From assembly GCF_021869535.1 (NCBI RefSeq), contig NW_026262701.1, positions 449,501-513,500 of the forward strand: a stretch of DNA of 64,000 nt, in the 5' to 3' direction. This DNA comes from Mytilus californianus (Eukaryota > Mollusca > Bivalvia > Mytilida > Mytilidae). The notes beneath the pieces were generated by a model. That model had not been told where the DNA came from. It ran no database searches and worked only from the letters and a program-made list of their open reading frames with translations. The position numbers were made by a program, and so were the translations under genes. This document shows, piece after piece, positions 47,501 to 59,500 of the stretch; position 1 is the stretch's first letter; each line of letters starts with the position of its first letter.

Positions 47501-50500
47501 ACTTTCATCTGAAATAACATTTAGTTGTTTTATGTTGTGTAATTTTAAAACTTGTATTGTGCCAAAGGATGCAGAAATAAAAGTGACGCAATGAATTTTG
47601 TTCTGATATATATATATTTATAATTACATGCACATGTAAATTGTAATGCATATAAAAATAAGGAGATGTGGTATGATATTCAGTGAGTTTATCGAACTAA
47701 AGTGCATAAGAAATGGGTTTAAGCAATTACAGGTGTTACTGTCACCGTACAATCTCCAACAATGAGAAAAACTTGTACCGTGTAAAAAATTTCAGAGATC
47801 TTACCACTAAGTTTTGTTGTCTCACCTTGACTTTGGTGAATTGTTTAGATCTGTTGATATAAATATAAAAAAAGAAGATGTGGTATGATTGCCAATGAGA
47901 TAACTCTCACAAGAGACCAAATGACACAGAAATTAACAGCTATAGGTCACAGTATGGCCTTCAACAATGAGCAAAGCCCATACCGCATAGTCAGCTATAA
48001 AAGGCCCGAAATGACAATGTAAAACAATTCAAACAAGAAAACTAACGGCCTAATTTATGTACAAAAAATGAACGAATATAACAAATATGCAACACATAAA
48101 CAAACGACAACCACTGAATTACAGGCTCCTGACTTGGGACAGGCACATACATGTACATACAGAATGTGTCGGGGTTAAACATGTTAGCGGGATCCCAACC
48201 TTCCCCCTAACCTGGGACAGTGGTGTAACAGTACAATATAAGAACGAACTATACAAATCACTTGAAAGAGGCTTAACTCATCAGATGGATAAATACAAAT
48301 ACAAGTGGATGTGGTCCGGTAGTTGTACATCCAAACAAGAAAAAGACAGAAAGTACAGATCTGAGAGTACTTGCAGTTACTGACAGCTAGTTCAAAGCCA
48401 CTAACAACTGATATAAAAATCTTGCATCTAAGACTAAATTATCAATCCGTAAGCTCCCTTTAGAATTTTATAAATTTTAGATTTTACATTTCTGAGTTAT
48501 GGTGTTTTATTGGGATTTTCCAGTTTTTGTCGAGCCTGTGACTTTTGTCGCAGAAAGCTGGACATAGGGATAGTGATGTGGCGGCGGCGGCGTTAGCTTA
48601 CTTCTTAAAAGCTTTATATTTTAGAAGGTGGAAGACCTGGATGCTTCATACTTTGTATATGGATGCCTTATGTTACGAAGTTTCCGTCAGCCACATGTCC
48701 AATGTCCTTGACCTCATTTTCATAGTTCAGTGACTACTTGAAAAAAAAGTTAAACATTTTTTGTAATGTTAAATTCTCTCTTATTATAAGTAGTAGGATA
48801 ACTATGTTTGGTATGTGCGTACCTTGCAAGGTCCTCATGCCCGTCAGACAGTTTTCACTTGACCTCGACCTCATTTCATGGATCAGTGAACAAGGTTAAG
48901 TTTTGGTGGTCAAGTCCATATCTCAGATACTATAAGCAATAGGTCAAGTATATTCGGTGTATGGAAGGACTGTAAAGTGTACATGTCCAACTGGCAGGTG
49001 TCATCTGACCTTGACCTCATTTTCATGGTTCAGTAGTTATAGTTAAGTTTTTGTGTTTTGGTCTGTTTTTCTTATACTGTATGCAATAGGTCTACTATAT
49101 TTGGTGTATGGAATGATTGTAAGATGTACATGTCTAGCTGGCAGGTGTCATTTGACCTTGACCTCATTTTCATGGTTCAGTGGTCAAAGTTAAGATTTTG
49201 AGTTTTGGTCTTTTTTTCTAATACTATATGCAATAGGTCAACTATATTTGGTGTATGGAAATATTTTATGATCTTTATGTCAGTCGCGCAGGTTTTATTT
49301 GACCTTGACCTCATTTTCACAGTTCATTGCTCTGTTAAATTTTTATTCGCCCGTTTACGGGACGTATTATGGTATACCGTTGTCCGTCCGTCGTCAACAT
49401 GTCGGACATTAACTCAAAAATGCTTTTACCAATTTGCATAAAACTTTGGTGAATTGTTTATATTTATTGACGTGAGCTCCCTTTCATTTTTTATAAAATT
49501 TAGATTTTACGTTTCCGAGTTATGGGGTTTTATTCATTAAAAAAAGGGGGATTTTCCAGTTTTCGGACAATAAGTCAAGAATGCTTTCACCAACTTGCAA
49601 GAAATTGTGGTGAATTGTTTATATCTATTGACATGAGCTCCCTTTCGATTTTTATAAATTTTAGATTTTACGTTTCCGAGTTACAGGGTTTTATTCATAA
49701 AAAAAGGGGGGATTTTCCAGTTTTCGGACAAAAACTCTAAAATGCTTACAGCAATTCTTATGAAACTTTGGTGAATTGTTTGTGTGTATTGATGTAAGCT
49801 CCCTTTAGAATTTTATAAATTTTACATTTTACATTTCTGAGTTATGGGGTTTTATTCATTAAAAAAAGGGGTGATTTTCCAGTTTTTCGAACAATAACTC
49901 AAATATGCTGTCACCAATTCTCATAAAACTTTGGTGAATTGTTTATATCTATTGTTGTAAGCTCCCTTTTTATTTTCATAAATTTCTAATATGACATTGA
50001 GAATTAATTGAACATTATTTGTTTATAGTCTGACAACAGGTTTACTAAGTATTGCACAACAGCAAGAAATCTTTAATTGCATATTCAATTCATATAACCA
50101 ATTTCAAGATCTTTGACTACATTTATTCAGAAACCTATAATATGTCAAATATTTAATTACAATCCAAATTCAGACCTGAATCAAGCTTGAATATTGTGTC
50201 CATTTTTGCCCCAACTGTTCAGGGTTGGACCTCTGCGGGCGTATCTAGTTGTGTTTTGGTCTGTTTTTCTTAAACTATAAGCAATAGGTCAACTATATTT
50301 GTTGTATGGAAGAATTGTTAGCTGTACATGCCTGCCTGGCATGGTTCATCTGACCTTGACCTCATTTTCATGGTTCATTGGTCAATGTTTAGTTTTCTTG
50401 GTTAATGTTAAGTTTATGTGACAGTTGTAATAAAGCTTTATATTAAGGACTATCAACATAATATCAGTGATTAGTAAAGAAGGCGAGACATTTCAGCGTG

Positions 50501-53500
50501 TGCACTGACAGTGCCACTGTTGTTGGACAACAACTCAAAAATGCTTTAAGCAGTTCGCATGAAACTTGGGTGAATTATTTATAGCTATTGATGTAATCTC
50601 CCTATAGATTTTCATAAATTTCAAATATGACATTGAGAAGAAATTGAACTTTATTCTTTATAGTCTGGCAACAGATTTATTAAGTATTGCGCAACAGCAC
50701 AGTTTATTGCACAACAGCAAGAAATCTTTAATTGAATATAAATTCAATTCATATAACCGATTTCAAGTTCTTTGACTACATTTATTCAGAAACTATAATA
50801 TGTAAAATATTTAATTACAATCCAAATACAGACCTGTATCAAGCTTGAATATTGTGTCCATTTTTGCCCCAACTGTTCAGGGTTGGACCTCTGCGGTGTA
50901 TCCAGCTGCGCTCAGCGAATCAGTTTATTTCTTAATTAAGAACTCCTTTTTTCATTCATAAATTACTTTAAACTTGGAAATATAATTTTGCTTGGAGTTA
51001 TAGTTTCTAAAAAAGTATTGTCATTGAAAGAGTTGACATGTTGCAATGTACATTTATTCTACATAGTTCTATGGTACCAAATCAAAAGTTTATATAAAAG
51101 AAAGAAGTCAAAGGTTTCCCATCACAGTTTAGTTACATACATTTTTTTTGTACCTGAGGTCGTTGAATATAGATCATTATATAAATAAGGAGATGTGTTA
51201 TGATTGCCAATGAAACAACTATCATCCATACTTACCAGTAACAAACCACATTTGCAGAGTTGAATAAAATACAGTTGATAACATTTACTTATTTCTAAAA
51301 AGAAAATGCCTGACTATTTTAAACAGTATTTGAATATCAATTATATGGTCATTTTTATAAACTTCCTGTTACAAAACTTTGAATTTTTCGAAAAACTAAG
51401 GATTTTCTTATCCAAGGAATAGATTACCTTAGCCGTATTTGGCACAATTTTTTGGAATTTTGGGTCCTCAATGCTCTTCAACTTTGTACTTGTTTGGCTT
51501 TATAACTATTTTGATCTGAGCGTCACTGATGAGTCTTATGTAGACGAAACGCGAGTCTGGCGTATTAAATTATAATCCTGGTACCTTTGATAACTAATAT
51601 GACTATAAACATAGATAAAAAAGGTACAAACTGGATATAATGCACAAGTTCATAAACAAGTGAGAACAAACGCCTTCATATAGTGCTCAGAATATGACAT
51701 TCATAAAACTTGTTCAATATCATTAGAGAACTCTAAATCTTAAATACTGAAAGCCACCTCTGATAAGTACACTGTACTATGCAAGATAATGATATAACTG
51801 GACTAAAAATACACACAACCTGTAATTAACTGCCTTTACAGCGCTTTCGCGCTTTGATTTTAGGGTTGTGGAGGTGTACTCAACTATTTACATGATCTTT
51901 CAAAATCGTAGTTATCAATCATCTTTGAGTCAGTTCAAAAAGAATCTAAAACTGCACAATTGAAGCTGTGATACTGTGAATTTATGTATTGAATGTCCTT
52001 CTAAAAAAATGGTCTATATATATTTGGCGTCCAGTAAGTACAGCTGCTATTAGATAATATTTTAAAGCAGCTGTTATAAAATCATCTGAACATATAGTTT
52101 ACACTAACCATACACATTTGTAATGCCTTTAATAAATATTAATGAAAGAAAAAATAAAAGAAAAAATGCTATTATTACAAAAATATCCACAATAACATAC
52201 AAAATAAGAAAAATGGAAAACTAAAGGAAAGGGACAACAAAGAGAAAACAGGGATTCGAACCTAAACCAAAAAATCTCTAATTCTAACTTGACTCTACAA
52301 TTCATTCATCTAAACCTCACGGCTACCAACTTTTACTGTACGATTGTCCACTATGTATATATAAAGGTACAAGCCCTGTGTGTCCGTATTACCGATGCGT
52401 ATCATATGTTCATTGATATATATAAAATAGACATCTAAATTGCAACCCATTGGTAGCCGAGAGGTTTCGTCGTTGTGTTGATGTCAGTCATACATAACAG
52501 ACATCAAGGAGGGGTTCAATTCCCAGTGAAGGCATATAAAATTAACAAAAGTTTAAGGTAAGTTTTTAAATTAATTCCATGAGTGAACAGAAATCAGTAA
52601 ATTAGCCAATTCAAACTTATTGAAATCAAGCACACAAAGGAAACAATTGAATATAGTTTGGTGAGTCCATTTCAGGGACAGATTCAGAAAGCATCAATTC
52701 TAGAAAAAGAATAGCCTGATGTCATGACAAGGGTTTAACAGAGGTTAACCTGTCAATGGTTTGTCATTAACTGGTCATTAATCACAGAGGTTAACCTGTC
52801 AATGGTATGTCATTAACAGATCAAGAATCACAAAGCTTAATCTGTCAATGGTTGTCATCAGCCGCTTTGGTTTTATAAACTGTGGTTAGAACACACATTT
52901 TGTTTGCTGATTGGTTACTCTTAATGGCTGACGGTAGCCTTATCATTATGGTAGAAAAAACAAAATCAAACAAATAAAGACCAGGATGTGTAACACAGCT
53001 GATTTACTATAATTTTTTATAATTTATTTGTATCCTGAAATTTTGAAGTGTGTATACAGACATTTGTTTTTAGATATTATACATCTTAACTTATAATTAT
53101 TTCTACCAATTTTCAATTTGAATATTGTGCTCTCTTCCATCAAATGATATGCATTAATATATTTTTTCATTACAGGTGGTCCTCCCCCTAGTGGATACCC
53201 TGGTTACCCACAGCAACCAGTAGCTCAGCCTTATCCTCAACAGCCTTACTCACAAGGATATCCACAGAGTTATCCCACACAACAGTATGCTCCTCCACCG
53301 CAACCTGTATACCACCAGCAAGGGTATGCTCCACCACCACAGGGATACAGTCAGCCTCCTCCAGGTAGTTATACAATTAGCCTATGCTCAACCACCTCAG
53401 GACTACAGTCAGGCTCCCCAAATTACATAAACCTTCAGCTACAGATTCATTAGTCTCCTTAGGTAACAGTTTACTATTTCACAAGGTAACAGTCCTCTGT

Positions 53501-56500
53501 CTTATAAGGTCGCAGTCTACTGTCTCACAAGGTGATGGTCCACTTTTATATAAGATAATAGTCTACTGTCTCACAAGGTAACAGTCCTCTGTCGTATAAG
53601 ATATCAGTCTACTGTCTCACAAGGTAACACTCCTCTGTCTTATAAGGTAACAGTCTACTGTCTCACAAGGTAACACTCCTCTGTCTTATAAGGTAACAGT
53701 CTACTGTCTCACAAGGTAACAGTCCTCTGTCTTATAAGGTAACAGTCTACTGTCTCACAAGGTAACAGTCCTCTGTCTTATAAGGTAACAGTCTACTGTC
53801 TCACAAGGTAACACTCCTCTGTCTTATAAGGTAACAGTCTACTGTCTCACAAGGTAACACTCCAATATCCCATTATGTAACAGTTATCGTATGTCTTAAA
53901 GTAATGCTCCTCTGTCTCATGAGGTAACACTCTGCTTTCTTATAACTAAACACTCTACTGTCTCACAAGGTAACACTCCTCTGTCTTATAAGGTAACAGT
54001 CTACTGTCTCACAAGGTAACAGTCCTCTGTCTTATAAGGTAACAGTCTACTGTCTCACAAGGTAACAGTCCTCTGTCTTATAAGATAACAGTCTACTGTC
54101 TCACAAGGTAACAGTCCTCTGTCTTATAAGGTAACAGTCTACTGTCTCACAAGGTTATGGTCCACTTTTATATAAGATAATAAGTCTACTATTTCACAAG
54201 GTAACACTCCTCTGTCTTATAAGGTCACAGTCTACTGTCTCACAAGGTAACACTTCTCTATCTTATGTGTTAAACAGTTTACTGTCACAAGGTAATAGTC
54301 CACTTTCACATAAGATAATAGTCTACGGTCTTACAAGGTAACACTCCTCTACCTTTTTAGGTAGCAGTTTACTGTCTCACAAGGTAAAAGTCCTCTGTCT
54401 TTTTAGGTACCATAACAGTTTATCATATGGTAACTGCTTGATATTTCGCACAGTAACACTCCACTGTCACACAAGAAACAATTAACTTTATCATAATGTA
54501 ACACTCCAATATCCCATTATGTAACAGTTATCGTATGTCTTAAAGTAATGCTCCTCTGTCTCATGAGGTAACACTCTGCTTTCTTATAACTCAACACTAC
54601 TGTCTCACAAGGTAACACTCCTCTGTCTTATAAGGTAACAGTCTACTGTCTCACAAGGTAACAGTCCTCTGTCTTATAAGGTAACAGTCTACTGTCTCAC
54701 AAGGTAACAGTCCTCTGTCTTATAAGGTAACAGTCTACTGTCTCACAAGGTAACAGTCCTCTGTCTTATAAGGTAACAGTCTACTGTCTCACAAGGTAAC
54801 ACTCCTCTGTCTTATAAGGTAACAGTTTACTGTCTCACAAGGTAACACTCCTCTGTCTTATAAGTTAGACAGTTTACTGTCACAAGGTAATGGTCCACTT
54901 TTATATAAGATAATAAGTCTACTATTTCACAAGGTAACACTCCTCTGTCTTATAAGGTCACAGTCTACTGTCTCACAAGGTAACACTTCTCTATCTTATG
55001 TGTTAAACAGTTTACTGTCACAAGGTAATAGTCCACTTTTACATAAGATAATAGTCTACGGTCTCACAAGGTAACACTCCTCTATCTTTTTAGGTAGCAG
55101 TCTACTGTCTCACAAGGTAAAAGTCCTCTGTCTTTTTAGGTACCATAACAGTTTATCATATGGTAACTGCTTGATATTTCGCACAGTAACACTCCACTGT
55201 CACACAAGAAACAATTAACTTTATCATAATGTAACACTCCAATATCCCATTATGTAACAGTTATCGTATGTCTTAAAGTAATGCTCCTCTGTCTCATGAG
55301 GTAACAATCTGCTTTCTTATAACTCAACACTCTACTGTCTCACAAGGTAACACTCCTCTGTCTTATAAGGTAACAGTCTACTGTCTCACAAGGTAATAGT
55401 CCTCTGTCTTATAAGGTAACAGTATACTGTCTCACAAGGTAACAGTCCTCTGTCTTATAAGATAACAGTCTACTGTCTCACAAGGTAACAGTCCTCTGTC
55501 TTATAAGGTAACAGTCTACTGTCTCACAAGGTAACACTCCTCTGTCTTATAAGGTAACAGTCTACTGTCTCACAAGGTAACACTCCTCTGTCTTATAAGT
55601 TAGACAATTTACTGTCACAAGGTAATGGTCCACTTTTATATAAGATAATAAGTCTACTATTTCACAAGGTAACACTCCTCTGTCTTAAAAGGTCACAGTC
55701 TACTGTCTCACAAGGTAACACTTCTCTATCTTATGTGTTAAACAGTTTACTGTCACAAGGTAATAGTCCACTTTTACATAAGATAATAGTCTACGGTCTC
55801 ACAAGGTAACACTCCTCTATCTTTTTAGGTAGCAGTTTACTGTCTCACAAGGTAAAAGTCCTCTGTCTTTTTAGGTACCATAACAGTTTATCATATGGTA
55901 ACTGCTTGATATTTCGCACAGTAACACTCCACTGTCACACAAGAAACAATTAACTTTATCATAATGTAACACTCCAATATCCCATTATGTAACAGTTATC
56001 CTATGTCTTAAAGTAATGCTCCTCTGTCTCATGAGGTAACACTCTGCTTTCTTATAACTCTACACTCTACTTTCTTATTAGGTAACACTCTGCTTTATTA
56101 TGACTCAACACTCTACTTTCTCATTAGGTAACACTCTGCTTTCTTATAACTCCACACTCTACTGTCTCATGAGGTAACACTCTGCTTTCTTATAACTCAA
56201 CACTCTTCTTTCTCACGAGGTAACACTCTGCTTTCTTATAGCTCAACACTCTACTTTCTTATTAGGTAACACTCTGCTTTCTTATTAGGTAACACTCTAC
56301 TTTCTCATTAGGTAACACTCTACTTTCTTATTAGGTAACACTCTGCTTTCTAATAACTCAACACTTTACTTTCTTATTAGGTAACACTCTGCTTTCTTAT
56401 TAGGTAACACTCTGCTTTCTTATAACTTAACACTCTACTTTCTCTTTAGGTAACACTCTGCTTGCTATTAACTCAAAACTCTACTTGCTAATAACTCAAC

Positions 56501-59500
56501 ACTTTACTTTCTCATTAGGTAACACTCTGCTTTCTTATAACTCAACACTTTACTTTCTTATTAGGTAACACTCTGCTTTCTAATAACTCAACACTTTACT
56601 TTCTCATTAGGTAACACTCTGCTTTCTTATAACTCAACACTCTACTTTCTCATTAGGTAATACTCTGCTTTCTAATAACTCAACATTCCACTTTCTCATT
56701 AGGTAACACTCTGCTTTCTTATAACTCAACACTTTACTTTCTCATTAGGTAACACTCTGCTTTCTTATAACTCAACACTTTACTTTCTCATTAGGTAACA
56801 CTCTGCTTTCTAGTAACTCAACATTCCACTTTCTCATTAGGTAACACTCTGCTTTCTTATAACTCAACACTTTACTTTCTCATTAGGTAACACTCTGCTT
56901 TCTTATAACTCAACACTCTACTTTCTCATTAGGTAACACTCTGCTTTCTTATAACTCAACACTTTACTTTCTCATTAGGTAACACTCTGCTTTCTAATAA
57001 CTCAACATTCCACTTTCTCATTAGGTAACACTCTGCTTTCTTATAACTCAACACTTTACTTTCTCTTTAGGTAACACTCTGCTTTCTAATAACTCAACAC
57101 TCTACTTTCTCATTAGGTAACACTCTTCTTTCTAATAACTCAACATTCCACTTTCTCATTAGGTAACACTCTGCTTTCTAATAACTCAACATTCCACTTT
57201 CTCATTAGGTAACACTCTGCTTTCTAATAACTCAACATTCTACTTTCTCATTAGGTAACACTCTGCTTTCTAATAACTCAACATTCCACTATCTCATTAG
57301 GTAACACTCTGCTTTCTAATAACTCAACATTCTACTTTCTCATTAGGTAACACTCTGCTTTCTAATAACTCAACATTCCACTTTCTCATTAGGTAACACT
57401 CTGCTTTCTAATAACTCAACATTCCACTTTCTCATTAGGTAACACTCTGCTTTCTAATAACTCAACATTCCACTTTCTCATTAGGTAACACTCTGCTTTC
57501 TAATAACTCAACATTCCACTTTCTCATTAGGTAACACTCTGCTTTCTAATAACTCAACATTCCACTTTCTCATTAGTTAACACTCTGCTTTCTAATAACT
57601 CAACATTCTACTTTCTCATTAGGTAACACTCTACTTTCTAATAACTCAACATTCCACTTTCTCATTAGGTAACACTCTGCTTTCTAATAACTCAACATTC
57701 CACTTTCTCATTAGGTAACACTCTGCTTTCTAATAACTCAACATTCCACTTTCTCATTAGGTAACACTCTGCTTTCTAATAACTCAACATTCCACTTTCT
57801 CATTAGGTAATACTCTGCTTTCTAATAACTCAACATTCCACTTTCTCATTAGGTAACACTCTGCTTTCTAATAACTCAACATTCCACTTTCTCATTAGGT
57901 AACACTCTACTTTCTTATAACTCAACACTCTACTTTCTTATAACTCAACACTCTACTTTCTAATTAGGTAACACTTTGTTTGCTTATAATTCAACACTCT
58001 ACTTTCTCTCTTGGTAACACTCTGTATTCTAATAACTCAACACTCTACTTTCTCATTAGGTAACACTCTGCTTTCTAATAACTCAGCACTCTTCTTTCTC
58101 TCTTGGTAACACTCTGCTTTCTAATAACTCAACACTCTACTTTCTCCTTAGGTAACACTCTGCTTTCTAATAACTCAGCACTCTTCTTTCATGGAAGGTA
58201 ACAGTTTATTTTTTCAAACAATAACACTCCACTATCACAAAAATATTATCACAATTAAGGTAATAGTTATCTTATGTCCTAAAGTAATGCACCATTTTCT
58301 TATTAGGAAACAGTTCACTTTGTTTTATCATAATAGTCTTCAACATGACATTCTGCAACCCAGATACAAGGAGCATGTTAGTATGTTGAAAGCTTTGAGT
58401 CTAGGAAGTTTTAATTTTTGTTATTTTGATTTACATTCTCCCTATCAAATCCATGACAATATGAATGTTACTAAAGAAACACCAAAAAGGCAGTATAGGA
58501 TACAGCCAACTTCAACCATGTAATACATTGAAGGGCAAACAATACACTTTTGATCCCACAGTGATTTTTGACAAAAATTTGCCTACATGCTATTTTTTAC
58601 GTATTGAATTCAAATATGTAAAAAAAAACTACCTTCATATGCTACTTTTAGGGATAAATGTTGTTGTCATATTAGATATTTACTCAAAATTTCGTCTTTT
58701 GGACACTTGTTTTAAACTTTGTGTAGAAAAACTTAACTTTATTGTTACAACAGATAAATACAAGCAGTTTTTTGTAAAATCATTTGTAATATCTTCTTTA
58801 CATTTTAAGTATACATTAAATTTGTGAAGAAATTCTTTGGAAATTATTAATATTTATTAAATGTTCATGATTTCAGAATAAACCAGCATTTTTTGCTGTT
58901 AATTTATCTAATTTAAAAAAATAAATAATCTTCAGTGATTTTTTTCCTCAATATTGGTACAAATAATCTTTTTACATAATAATAGCTAAATGTCATTTTG
59001 AAAAACAGGAGTCCATGAACTCATTTTCAAGCTAGTAGAAAAATACATCTTTTCTGGATATGCCATACTTTTATGTTGCAATGTCATTACCTCCCTTGTA
59101 ACGTATGCCCTTAATGAGGTTTATGTATTAATAGAGAATATCATATGGCTTTTTCAATACCACATCCGTATCAACCCGAGACACCAATATAATCCCAAGA
59201 GCTCTGCTCGAGGGATTATATTGGTTGAGAGTTGATACGGTGTGTGATATTGAAAAAGCCATATCATATACACTTTATTATATACATATACCTCACGTAG
59301 ATGTGTTTTATGTGATATGACGTCATACAGATAAGGGGGGTTGAAATGACGTCATACAGATTAGAGGTTTGATAAAACCTTTGCAACAGTGACTGCAATC
59401 AATGATGTGACGTCATACAGATTAAAGGTGTGATAAAGCCTTTGCAAACGTGCTGATATCGATATCATCACAGGTGGCTGATACAGCAAGCTTGCCAATG

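Noticed and set aside
52250-52530. Functional tRNA genes
   Set aside because: A and B boxes are present, but acceptor stems and anticodon arms do not pair convincingly by eye.
58191-58827. Two overlapping 110-120-residue frames
   Set aside because: AT-rich chance frames in an intron with no domain or splice context.
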